From contig CANFSZ010000007.1 of assembly GCA_947449835.1 (NCBI GenBank), positions 1 through 64,000 on the forward strand: a stretch of DNA of 64,000 nucleotides, written 5' to 3'. Positions 37,623-46,139 of this stretch are shown here, piece after piece. Every line of letters starts with the position of its first letter. The first letter of the stretch is position 1. The notes below the pieces were generated by a model that worked only from the letters and a program-made list of their open reading frames with translations, was not told the origin of the DNA and did no database searches. The translations under genes and the position numbers were made by a program. The DNA is from Opitutia bacterium (lineage in GTDB: Bacteria; Verrucomicrobiota; Verrucomicrobiia; Opitutales; Opitutaceae).

Positions 37623-38612
37623 ATGCGTCGTCTTTTTGACTCCCTCGACACCCCGCTGGGTCGCGCTTCGCGTTATATTTTTTCGACGCTGTTGATCGCC
37701 GTCTTGTTTGGGCAACTCGACTGGAAAGCGATCGGTCAACTCCGCGGACAATGGGCCGTCGGTCCGGTTATTTTGGGCACGCTCGTCGCTGGCGTTACGT
37801 TTCCTCTGCACGCTTGGCGCTGGTGGCTGCTGCTGCGTGCCCAAGGCCTCGCGCTCTCGCTGCCTTGGGCTCACGCGGTCACGTGGATCGGTAATTTCTA
37901 CAACGCGTTTTTACTGGGCGGCCTGGGGGGCGACACCGCCCGCACGTACTACGTGTGCCGAGACGCGCCCGAATACAAAGCGGCCGGGCTCGCCGCGACC
38001 TTGCTCGACCGCATCCTCGGTCTGATCGTGCTGCTCAGTATAGCCGCCGTCGCCCTCGTGCTCCAGCTCGATGCCTTGGCGCACCACCCAGAATTCCGCC
38101 AACTGCTTTATTTCTGCACCACGCTCAGTTTTCTGGGCGTGGTCACCGGATTCGTTTTCTGCCGCCGCCCGCCAGCATGGCTCGCACGACGAATCGGTGA
38201 AACGCACACGGCCACACTGACCTCCATCCTCGCGCACCTACAGTCGAAGCCCCTGACCCTGCTCACCGCATTGGCGGCAAGCTATGCGATCTGGCTCCTC
38301 GATTTCGTGGCCGTTTGGTTACTCGCCCAAGCCGTCAATCTGCCGCTGCATTTTATCGACGTTACGCTCGCTATGTCGGTCGCGTACGCTTCGACCATTT
38401 TGCCCATCAGTGTGGGCGGCCATGGCATCCGCGAAGGCGCCCTCCTTGCTACGCTGACCGCCTTGGGTGCCCTCGCAACCCCAGCCGCGCAGGAGCAAGG
38501 TCTGTTGCTGGCGCTGCTGGTCTGGTTGAGCACGATTTTCTGGAGCTTATTTGGCGGACTTTTTTCCCTCGCCGCCCCGCACCTTATCCCGGCGTCAAAA
38601 ATCCAGCAATGA
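37623..38612 (+). CDS. Flippase-like membrane protein (LPG-synthase TM / UPF0104 family)
   Basis: This 329-residue protein has about eight transmembrane helices. Family motifs are visible: FLLGGLGGDTARTYYV, LLDRILGL and ILPISVGGHGIREGALL. The family includes the transmembrane domain of MprF and the AglD-like lysylphosphatidylglycerol synthase TM proteins, thought to move lipids or lipid-linked sugars. The open frame begins with TTG at 37581, but the ATG at 37623 precedes the conserved part and is preferred. In this locus it could translocate a polyprenyl-linked glycan, an inference from context. Confidence 0.82.
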   Translation: MRRLFDSLDTPLGRASRYIFSTLLIAVLFGQLDWKAIGQLRGQWAVGPVILGTLVAGVTFPLHAWRWWLLLRAQGLALSLPWAHAVTWIGNFYNAFLLGGLGGDTARTYYVCRDAPEYKAAGLAATLLDRILGLIVLLSIAAVALVLQLDALAHHPEFRQLLYFCTTLSFLGVVTGFVFCRRPPAWLARRIGETHTATLTSILAHLQSKPLTLLTALAASYAIWLLDFVAVWLLAQAVNLPLHFIDVTLAMSVAYASTILPISVGGHGIREGALLATLTALGALATPAAQEQGLLLALLVWLSTIFWSLFGGLFSLAAPHLIPASKIQQ

Positions 38613-38750
38613 TCTCGGCTCGCGCATGAGCACATAGTCCCAATAAGGCCTAAAAGCACACGACGCTTTAAGCCATGAAGCGGGCTGGGGCGGTTTCCGT
38701 TTAATAAACCCCTGCAGAAAGCTTTGCCAACGCCACCGTCCGTTAGCTTT
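38595..38750 (-). pseudogene. Possible C-terminal remnant of a lost gene
   Basis: On the minus strand the last 50 residues of an open frame read like true protein (for example PASWLKASCAFRPYWDYVL, ending SLLDF). The upstream part of the frame is a shadow of the GT4 gene. The fragment overlaps the end of the flippase gene by 18 bases. The 171 bases between the neighbouring genes hold nothing else I can recognise. It may be a decayed glycosyltransferase tail or chance. Confidence 0.25.
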
Positions 38751-38783
38751 GTTAGCCACAACGGCCCTAGCCGTTTTCACCTG

Positions 38784-40451
38784 ATGCCCACCGCTTCCCG
38801 CACGCCCCCTTTTGGCGGCGCCTTCGCCCGGCGCTTTACGCACTACAACGGCATTTTCTTCGACGACTACGCGACTGATTCCGCTTGGATTCGCGAAACC
38901 GCGCAACTCCGACTGCCCCCGCTCGACGGCATCACCCGCCTCACCCTCCGCGGCGAGTACCGCCCGCACCCCGCCGCCCACGGCCTCGAAAAAAATCCAC
39001 CCTCGCTCTCGGTTTTTCTCAACGGCTCGCTCGTCAGCGCGCTCAGCAACTTCGCGCCCGGTCCGTGGGAAATCATCGTCCCGCTTCCGGCCCCTGCGCC
39101 CACGGCGGGTTTCACTCTCACGCTCCGCCTCGGTGGCACCGCGCTCACCAACGCTCTCGCTTGGCTCGCCCGCGTGTCCGGCCTCAGCCCATTACAACGC
39201 TTCCGCGCTCAAAATAAAAACCGCGCCCTCCGCCTCACTGCGCTCACCACCAACGCCATGCCGGCCGCGCCCGCTGAGTTGATCTACGATTTCTCGCGCC
39301 GCCACGCGCCGTTCCGCGCTGAGTTCGCCCGGCGACACGCGCACCTCGGGCTCAACATCGCCGGCTTCCTAACCGCCGATCTCGGCCTCGGCGAATCCGC
39401 CCGCTGCATGGTCCGCGCCGCCGATGCCGCCGACATTCCCGCCGCGCTCGTGCCGCTCAAGCTCAACTGCAAAAACCGCCTGGGCGATCTCACCTACGCC
39501 GCCCGCCTCACCGACGAAAATCCTCACGACGTTAACATCATCCACGTCGACCCGCCAGCCTCGCGCGATCTCGATCATCACCACGGGAAAGATTTTCGCG
39601 CCGGCAAATACAACATCGCTTATTTCGCTTGGGAACTGCCCGAGTTTCCCGACGACTGGGTGCCGTCCTTCGATTACTACGACGAGATTTGGTGCCCCAG
39701 TGATTTCGCCCGCGCCGCCATCGCCGAAAAATCTCCGCTGCCCGTGCTCACGTTCCCCCACGCGATCAGCGTCGCCGCGCCTACCGCAGACACCGCCGCG
39801 CTCCGCGCGCGGCTGGACCTGCCCGCAACACCGTTTTTGTTTCTCACGCTTTTCGATCTCAATTCCTACGCCGAGCGCAAAAACCCGCGCGCCGCCCTCG
39901 CCGCCTTCCGCGAATCCGGCCTGCCTGCGGCCTCGGCCAACTTGGTCGTTAAAGTCCAGAATCTCGCCGGCAACGAAGCTGATTTCGCCCGCCTGCAAGC
40001 CGACGCCGCCCGCATCCCCGGCATCCATTTCATCACCGAAACGCTCTCGCGCGCCGACATCTACGCCCTCGAAGCCGCGTGCGACGTGTTTGTTTCTTTG
40101 CACCGCTCCGAAGGCTTCGGGCTCGCCGTCGCTGAATGCATGGCGCTCGGCAAACCTGTCATCTCCACCGATTGGTCGGGCACGGCGGAATTCGTTAACA
40201 TCAACAACGGCTGCCCGGTGCGCGCGCCGTTGATCACGCTCACGTCTAATCACGGCCCTTACGCCAAAGGCCAAACGTGGGCCGATCCCGACATCGCGCA
40301 CGCCGCCGCGCACATGCGCACGCTTTTCGCCGACCGCGGCCTTTGCGGACGTCTCGGTGCGGCCGCGCGTGCGACGATCACCGAAAAATTTTCGCCGGCC
40401 GTCATCGGCGCGCGTTACCGGCGTCGGCTCGAAGCGATCGCCGGCTTCTAA
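38784..40451 (+). CDS. GT4 glycosyltransferase with N-terminal beta-rich domain
   Basis: This 555-residue protein begins at the ATG at 38784; the frame also opens at a TTG 60 bases earlier. Residues about 1-150 are beta-rich with HYNGIFFDDY, LTLRGEYRP and a series of short strands, like a small carbohydrate-binding or galactose-binding-like domain. The GT4 catalytic part follows, with GLGESARCMV, YFAWELPEFP, and RSEGFGLAVAECMALGKP, the EX7E donor motif. It would extend a glycan with a nucleotide sugar in the cytoplasm. It converges with family-B gene B1 with 6 bases between stop codons. Confidence 0.86.
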   Translation: MPTASRTPPFGGAFARRFTHYNGIFFDDYATDSAWIRETAQLRLPPLDGITRLTLRGEYRPHPAAHGLEKNPPSLSVFLNGSLVSALSNFAPGPWEIIVPLPAPAPTAGFTLTLRLGGTALTNALAWLARVSGLSPLQRFRAQNKNRALRLTALTTNAMPAAPAELIYDFSRRHAPFRAEFARRHAHLGLNIAGFLTADLGLGESARCMVRAADAADIPAALVPLKLNCKNRLGDLTYAARLTDENPHDVNIIHVDPPASRDLDHHHGKDFRAGKYNIAYFAWELPEFPDDWVPSFDYYDEIWCPSDFARAAIAEKSPLPVLTFPHAISVAAPTADTAALRARLDLPATPFLFLTLFDLNSYAERKNPRAALAAFRESGLPAASANLVVKVQNLAGNEADFARLQADAARIPGIHFITETLSRADIYALEAACDVFVSLHRSEGFGLAVAECMALGKPVISTDWSGTAEFVNINNGCPVRAPLITLTSNHGPYAKGQTWADPDIAHAAAHMRTLFADRGLCGRLGAAARATITEKFSPAVIGARYRRRLEAIAGF

Positions 40452-40457
40452 GCGCGA

Positions 40458-42122
40458 TTATTTTTTGACGGGGATCGGCGCGAGCTCGGGCACCTTCCCG
40501 ACCACGCGGATTTCTAGATTGCGCAGGCTAAACGCCACTTTGCGCGGGTCGCCGTTGCTCGGGAATTGAGCCGCCTTATCGGTGTCGAATCGCCACACGG
40601 TATCACCGGGCGGCAAGAGCACACCGTTGAGCGCCACGCCGCGCAAGGTATGCACGGTTTCGCCCGCCCACAGCACGGCACCACCAGCGCCCTCGGCACG
40701 CACGTTCACCTTGCGCTCGTCACTGCTCTTCAGGTCGAAGGCGATATCGACCTGAATCGGAAACGGATGGGGATTGCGGAGCACCACCTCGGCGGCGCCC
40801 CGACTCCAGCGCCAATAATCAAAACGCGAGCGCTCGGGCAGATACCATTCTTCGTCTTTGAAGATCGCTTCGATCGTGCGGCCCGTCGACTCGACCATGC
40901 GCAAGGCCCGCGGGCCTTCGAGGCGGAAACTTTCGCGCCCCGGCGGCTTGAGCGTTTCGCTCGAGAAAAACACCGTAAGATTTCCGAGCAGCAATAAAAC
41001 CCACCAAGCCCGCCCGCGCGGCACGAGAATGTTAAACGCGAGCGTCATCGGCAGCAGCACGCGCGAAGCTGCCCCCGGGTAACCTTCCCAGACGGCATCG
41101 CCCAATACCACCAACAACATCGCATAACCGATTCCGGCCCGCCACCAAGCCTCGCTCCAGCGCGGCCGCAGCACGAAAAACAAACACTGCGCCGTGAGCG
41201 CCACCAACATCAGCGCGCTCCATAATCCGATGGAGCCCGCGTCGTCGGTCTTAAACACCGCCCACGTCTCCACCCACTTGTTAAAATAACCGACCAACGG
41301 CAGAGAAAAATTCCGCGCGCCCGCATCGCCGCCGTTACCAAGCCATAATTTTAAAATCACCATCCATACCGCCAACGGCGCGACCACCACCAAGCCCTGC
41401 GCGATCGCGCGCAACCAACCGCGCCGATCGCGCGCATTCGCCGGTGCAAACGTTGCTCCCGCGATGATGTTAGTTTCCTTGCCGAGTCCCGCTAGTCCCA
41501 ACACGCCAGCCGCCCACCACGAGCGCCCGCGCTCCGCCAAAATCATTCCCACGGCGATCAACAAGAGACTGGGCCCGTCGACCAGCGATCCCCGCACGCT
41601 GAAACAAAGCCCAAAAGAAAACATCACCCCAAACCAACGGAAAAAATTCCCCCAGAGTGTCGGCGGAAACCAGTACAGCAATAGGGCCGCGAGCAGAAAC
41701 CAGCACACGATATTCTGCACAGCGTAAATGTGCAGGGCCCACGCCGGATCTCCGCCCGCGAGGCCATACGCAGTCCAACAAAATAAAATCCGCCGCGCCC
41801 GATACGGCAACGAATCCACGGCCGCCCCCAGCGCCCGATTGCTCAACCACGGCCGCATCGCGATTTGCGCATAATATTGGGCATCGTAACCGGTCGAGTC
41901 GGGCTCCTCGTAGTGGTTGATCGCCTTGAGCGCTGGGACGTAGCGCTCACTGACTTTACCGCCAAACATCACCAGATAAGTGAAGCCCTTGCCCGGCACA
42001 TAAAATTGCGCGCAGATCCACACGAACAATGCCACGGTGGCGGCATAGGCAAAACGCAAAAACCAGGATGCGTTGCGTTGATAAAATGGGATCAGTCTGG
42101 CCACGAAGAGTTCAGACGCCAA
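40458..42122 (-). CDS. Family B polytopic protein B1, putative GT-C
   Basis: This 554-residue protein (TTG start; a GTG at 42104 is an alternative) has about ten helices and a first outer loop with TGYDAQYYAQIA, then PYRARRIL. Later come VRGSLVDGPSLLL, LGKETN and VWEGYPGAASRVLLPMTLAF. These motifs recur in the genes at 46.1 and 49.3 kb. The D-x-x-Y-Y loop resembles GT-C enzymes with a W/YDG-x-x-Y motif, so glycosyl transfer from a polyprenyl sugar is the best guess. The C-terminal 130 residues form a beta-rich module (DYWRWSRGAAEVVLRNPHPF). It diverges from A1 with a 24-base gap. Confidence 0.75.
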   Translation of the reverse strand: MASELFVARLIPFYQRNASWFLRFAYAATVALFVWICAQFYVPGKGFTYLVMFGGKVSERYVPALKAINHYEEPDSTGYDAQYYAQIAMRPWLSNRALGAAVDSLPYRARRILFCWTAYGLAGGDPAWALHIYAVQNIVCWFLLAALLLYWFPPTLWGNFFRWFGVMFSFGLCFSVRGSLVDGPSLLLIAVGMILAERGRSWWAAGVLGLAGLGKETNIIAGATFAPANARDRRGWLRAIAQGLVVVAPLAVWMVILKLWLGNGGDAGARNFSLPLVGYFNKWVETWAVFKTDDAGSIGLWSALMLVALTAQCLFFVLRPRWSEAWWRAGIGYAMLLVVLGDAVWEGYPGAASRVLLPMTLAFNILVPRGRAWWVLLLLGNLTVFFSSETLKPPGRESFRLEGPRALRMVESTGRTIEAIFKDEEWYLPERSRFDYWRWSRGAAEVVLRNPHPFPIQVDIAFDLKSSDERKVNVRAEGAGGAVLWAGETVHTLRGVALNGVLLPPGDTVWRFDTDKAAQFPSNGDPRKVAFSLRNLEIRVVGKVPELAPIPVKK

Positions 42123-42146
42123 AGTCTACCCGCACTCAACGCAAGA

Positions 42147-43655
42147 ATGGATTCTCCGACCGCCGCCGCAAATGCTTTACCTGCGCACCACTCGACGTGG
42201 TGGCGCACACTCTTTTTATGCGGATTTGTTGTTTATGCGTTTTTTTTAATTCGTCACGTGGGTGCTCAAGCCGGGGGCTCAGATTCCTCGGGTTATCTCA
42301 ATAACGCCCGCCTGCTCGCCGCGGGTCAGACGGCCACCCCGCAGCGCATTCCGCCGGGAATCGACGCGGCCCAATTCGACTCGTTCACGTTCATCCCGCT
42401 CGGCTTTCGACCGATGCCCGACGCCCAGATGGCCCCGACGTATCCGATCGGTTTGCCCTTGGTGCTCATCGCCGCGGCCAAAATTGTCGGATGGGAACTC
42501 GCCCCACCACTCGTGATGGTGGTCAGCGCCTTGCTCGCAGCCGCGTTGATGATTCCGCTCGGGCGCGCCGCGGGCTTGGCGCCGGGCTGGACTGCCGGTG
42601 GGGCGCTGTTGTTCGCGACGTGTCCGCTCACGACGTTTATGTCCGTTCAGCTCATGAGCGACATTCCCGCTACGACGGTCGCGCTTGTCGCGATTGGGTG
42701 CGCTTGGCGCAGCCGCTCGCGCAGAAGTTGGGCGCTCGCCGCCGGCGCGGGTTTCGCACTCGGGGTGTTGATTCGCCCGACCAACTTCATGCTCATCTTG
42801 CCGATCGCGGTGTGCCTCGGGCTGGATGGGCGACGTTGGTTACTACTTGGACTCGGTGGGTTTCCCGGCGCGCTCGTGCAGTTGTTTTATAACTCGGCCG
42901 CCTACGGCAACCCGTTCGCCTCCGGTTACGGCGACGATCTTGGGTCAAAATTTTCCCTCGGGATCGTGCCCGCCACGCTCGCGCATTATGTGCGATGGCT
43001 GCCGGTGTTACTCACGCCGGTCGGCATCCTCGCGGTGGTGCTCCCGTGGGTCGAACGCCGAACGCGTTTTGCGTGGGTCTTGATCGCGTGGACGGTGCCG
43101 CTTCTGGCGTTATACGCGGGCTACTGGCATACGCATGAATGGTGGTGGTATCTGCGTTTTCTGCTGCCGACGTTTCCTGCGATTATCATCGGAGGGTTGT
43201 GGGTCCTGCGGGAACTATGGGTTCGTCACTTGGCCCCAAGAATGCCGAGCCCGCTTGTAGCCCGAAGCTGCGGCATCGCCGCCATTTTAGTTATCCTCAT
43301 CCACGCCGCAGTTTGGCATCATCGACTCAACGCTCACCTCATCGGCTTTGGTGAATCCGTGTATCCGGAATCGAGCACGTGGGCTCGCGCACATCTGCCG
43401 GCGGATGCGATCATCCTCACCGAACAAACCAGTGGCGCGTTGATTTATTACACTGATTTTTCGTTGGTGCGGTGGGATAGCTTAAATCCCGAAAAATTCG
43501 CCCGTCTTACTGCGGTCGCCGGAAAACGTCCGATAGTGGCTGCTCTTTTCCCCCATGAGGTCGAAGCAGCTCTTGCCCCGCGCCTGCCGGGACGTTGGCA
43601 AAAAATTGGCGCCGTACGTCACGTCACTTTTTGGCAATGGTCACCCGAGGGTTAA
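42147..43655 (+). CDS. Family A polytopic protein A1, putative GT-C (PMT_2-like)
   Basis: This 502-residue protein starts at the ATG at 42147. It has one N-terminal helix, an outer loop with GGSDSSGYLNNARLL, APTYPIGLPL, then eight to ten helices with IRPTNFMLIL, and a soluble tail with TEQTSGALIYYTDF. The layout (acidic first loop, multiple helices) is that of GT39/ArnT-like GT-C glycosyltransferases. The same motifs are found in A2 and A3. The end overlaps A2 by 19 bases. Donor and acceptor are unknown. Confidence 0.78.
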   Translation: MDSPTAAANALPAHHSTWWRTLFLCGFVVYAFFLIRHVGAQAGGSDSSGYLNNARLLAAGQTATPQRIPPGIDAAQFDSFTFIPLGFRPMPDAQMAPTYPIGLPLVLIAAAKIVGWELAPPLVMVVSALLAAALMIPLGRAAGLAPGWTAGGALLFATCPLTTFMSVQLMSDIPATTVALVAIGCAWRSRSRRSWALAAGAGFALGVLIRPTNFMLILPIAVCLGLDGRRWLLLGLGGFPGALVQLFYNSAAYGNPFASGYGDDLGSKFSLGIVPATLAHYVRWLPVLLTPVGILAVVLPWVERRTRFAWVLIAWTVPLLALYAGYWHTHEWWWYLRFLLPTFPAIIIGGLWVLRELWVRHLAPRMPSPLVARSCGIAAILVILIHAAVWHHRLNAHLIGFGESVYPESSTWARAHLPADAIILTEQTSGALIYYTDFSLVRWDSLNPEKFARLTAVAGKRPIVAALFPHEVEAALAPRLPGRWQKIGAVRHVTFWQWSPEG

Positions 43656-45118
43656 CTTTTCTGACGGCGCCGCGCTCGTTTCCGCGGCTTCTCGTCGTGC
43701 TGGCAGCGCTCGGTTATGCGGCCTTCATTTATTTTGAAGGCTCACCCTTCGCCGCCGGCTCAGATTCTTCAGGCTACCTGAACAGCGCCCGTCTACTCGC
43801 TCAAGGAGAGTTTGACGCGCCCGTAAATTCGCTGCCGCAACTCGCGCCGCCCGACTGGCATTATTATTGGCAAGAACCGCTAGGTTTTACAGCTAAACAT
43901 CTGACACCGCGCATGGCGCCCACGTACCCAACAGGTCTGCCGCTCCATCTGGTGCTTGCCTCGCCGATTGTCGGTTGGGAAAAAGCCGCGCGCCTCGTCA
44001 ACGTCCTCAACGTCCTCGCTGCCGCCGCGCTCCTGTACGCGTTGGCGCGCCACTTGGCACTTTCCCGAGCTTGGGCTCTAAGCGGCGTCGCTTTTCTTTG
44101 GGCTAGCCCGCTCTTTATTTTTCAATCGCTGCAACCGTTAAGCGACGCCGTCGCGCTCACGTGGTCACTCGCGGCGATTTTATGCGCGCTGAAATCACGC
44201 CAACACGGACCTTGGGCGATAGCCGCGGGTGCAGCGTTAGCCATCGCGGTACTCGTGCGGCCGACGAGCGTGTTAATCGCCCTGCCGTTGAGCCTAGCGC
44301 TGCCCTTTGCAGGACGTCGCTGGCTCGCCGCCGCGTTGGGCAGCGCGCCCGGAGTGGCGTGGTTTTTTTATTACAACACCCAAGCCTACGGTTCCGCGTT
44401 TACCACCGGCTACGGAGACGTCAGTACTGCCTTTCACTCGAGATTTATCATCAGCAACCTGGCCCATTTTACGTGCTGGGTTCCGCTGTTGGTTTCCCTG
44501 CCGCTCACCTGCGCTGCCGTCTTTCTGCCTTGGCGCCGGCCAACATTCACTCCGCCGCGCACGATCTTAATGCTCGCGACATGGATCGGGGTTCTAGTCA
44601 TTTTCTACGTGTCGTATTTTTGCGCGGGTTCGATCTGGTCTGAAGTGCGTTTTTTATTGCCGGGATTTCCGGCGGTCATTCTAGCCGGACTTCTCGTCGC
44701 GCAACTATGGCGCCCCTCGCCGCCTTGGTGGATGCTCGTACTCGGCCTCAGCGCGCAAGTGCTACTTGCAAATCAGCTCCGCGTCACCGGTATCCGCGAC
44801 CAAGAACGCGCCTATCGTGTCGCTACGAGTTGGCTGGAAACTCATATCGCGCCGGGCTCCGTCTTACTCACGGCGCAACTCAGCGGCGCCGCACATTATT
44901 ATAACGATCTCAATCTCGTGCGCTGGGACATTCTTCCGCCTCATCACCTACCCCAACTGCGCGCCGCCGCCGCCAAAGCCCCGCGCGAGATCTACGCCGC
45001 GCTCTTTATCCCCGAAATTTCCGCCGCGCAATCCGCCTTCCCCGAAGCTCGCTGGGAGCAGATCGGCGAAACCCCCGGCGTGAAATTTTTTCGACTGCTC
45101 CCTTCGGACTCGCGCTAA
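43637..45118 (+). CDS. Family A polytopic protein A2, putative GT-C (PMT_2-like)
   Basis: This 494-residue protein (ATG at 43637, within the end of A1) repeats the A-family pattern: GSDSSGYLNSARLLAQG, APTYPTGLPLHL, QPLSDAVALTW, VRPTSVLIAL, WSEVRFLLPGFPAVIL and SGAAHYYNDLNLVRWD. It is a tandem paralogue of A1, diverged to roughly the same extent as A3 by eye. Overlap with A1 suggests coupled translation. The catalytic motif is the first-loop aspartate by analogy with GT-C enzymes. Confidence 0.78.
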   Translation: MVTRGLTFLTAPRSFPRLLVVLAALGYAAFIYFEGSPFAAGSDSSGYLNSARLLAQGEFDAPVNSLPQLAPPDWHYYWQEPLGFTAKHLTPRMAPTYPTGLPLHLVLASPIVGWEKAARLVNVLNVLAAAALLYALARHLALSRAWALSGVAFLWASPLFIFQSLQPLSDAVALTWSLAAILCALKSRQHGPWAIAAGAALAIAVLVRPTSVLIALPLSLALPFAGRRWLAAALGSAPGVAWFFYYNTQAYGSAFTTGYGDVSTAFHSRFIISNLAHFTCWVPLLVSLPLTCAAVFLPWRRPTFTPPRTILMLATWIGVLVIFYVSYFCAGSIWSEVRFLLPGFPAVILAGLLVAQLWRPSPPWWMLVLGLSAQVLLANQLRVTGIRDQERAYRVATSWLETHIAPGSVLLTAQLSGAAHYYNDLNLVRWDILPPHHLPQLRAAAAKAPREIYAALFIPEISAAQSAFPEARWEQIGETPGVKFFRLLPSDSR

Positions 45119-45155
45119 AGATAAATCGGGCTCCGTGTGATTTTTACCAAGCGGC

Positions 45156-46139
45156 TTATTCGCCTGTTTTTCTCAGCCAAATTTGGCCACCACCGCCACC
45201 CGCGCACAAAGGCATGCGCTCGCGCAAAAACCCATTCTGCACGTTGTAAATCCAACTCGTGAACATCTCCACGCGCCACGCGCGGTTATACATCAAAAAC
45301 GCCCTCAACAAATACTGCTCATTCCACGCGCGCCCTTGTTCAAACCAGTCCCGCGGATAATCCAAATTGCCCGTCACATCGTGGATGTGCACGAACACAC
45401 CCGGCTTAAGCACCGGCAACACGTCGAAGAAAAGTCGGTTCACATCGCTGCCGAGTTTACTGACGTGCGACGAATCAATAAACAGCACGTCACCCGACTC
45501 CAAAGCGGAAAACACGCTAGTCGGCACGTCCTGCACCTTCTGCTCAATCAAAGTCACGCGCGCCTGATCGTCGGGCTTTAACAATTTCCGTAGGCGACTC
45601 ATGTCGGGGTCGATAAACGTGAGCTGCATCCGCCCGTCCCAAGTAAATTCATTCAAGTCCAACATCGCCGCGGAACTGAAGCCCGAGCCCACTTCGATCA
45701 CCCGCCGCGCGCCCGCGTGACGCAGCATCAGATACAACATGATCCCGTCGAAATGCCCATAGGAGGGATTATCCAAATGATAACGTCGTCCCGCTACGGG
45801 TTGCTCTGGGAACGGCTGCTCCGCGTAAAACTCCGCCAACGTTTTCAAGAGCGCGATTTGCCCCGCTTCATTCACATCGACGCCGGGAAACGGCGGACCA
45901 AATCCGCCGCGCGCAAACGCCTCCGCCACCTCGGCGCGAGAAGTCTGCGGCGAATAAAAATGCCCGGGCGGAAACACCCAGTCGCGCTCGGCCGCTTCGG
46001 CCACGAGACGCGCGTTGGCCTTTTCCAAATCAGCTACGTCACGCCGTAGATCGGCTTTGTCGCCTTCGAGTTCGTGTACGCGAATTTCCAACCGACGCAC
46101 CAGTTTGAATCTGCGCAGAAAATTATCCCAAGCCTTCAT
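45156..46139 (-). CDS. SAM-dependent methyltransferase with N-terminal coiled coil
   Basis: This 327-residue protein starts with a predicted coiled coil (about 15-50, LEIRVHELEGDKADLRRD), then a methyltransferase-24-like domain: RRVIEVGSGFSSAAML, TFIDPDMSRL, DVLFIDSSHVSK and VHIHDVTGN. The D-SSH and IHD motifs are typical of O-methyltransferase-like, metal-dependent enzymes. Its start overlaps the stop of B2 by four bases, so it is coupled to a putative GT-C gene. A cap- or sugar-O-methylating role on the glycan is possible; coiled coils in such enzymes can measure chain length, but that is speculation here. Confidence 0.82.
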   Translation of the reverse strand: MKAWDNFLRRFKLVRRLEIRVHELEGDKADLRRDVADLEKANARLVAEAAERDWVFPPGHFYSPQTSRAEVAEAFARGGFGPPFPGVDVNEAGQIALLKTLAEFYAEQPFPEQPVAGRRYHLDNPSYGHFDGIMLYLMLRHAGARRVIEVGSGFSSAAMLDLNEFTWDGRMQLTFIDPDMSRLRKLLKPDDQARVTLIEQKVQDVPTSVFSALESGDVLFIDSSHVSKLGSDVNRLFFDVLPVLKPGVFVHIHDVTGNLDYPRDWFEQGRAWNEQYLLRAFLMYNRAWRVEMFTSWIYNVQNGFLRERMPLCAGGGGGQIWLRKTGE

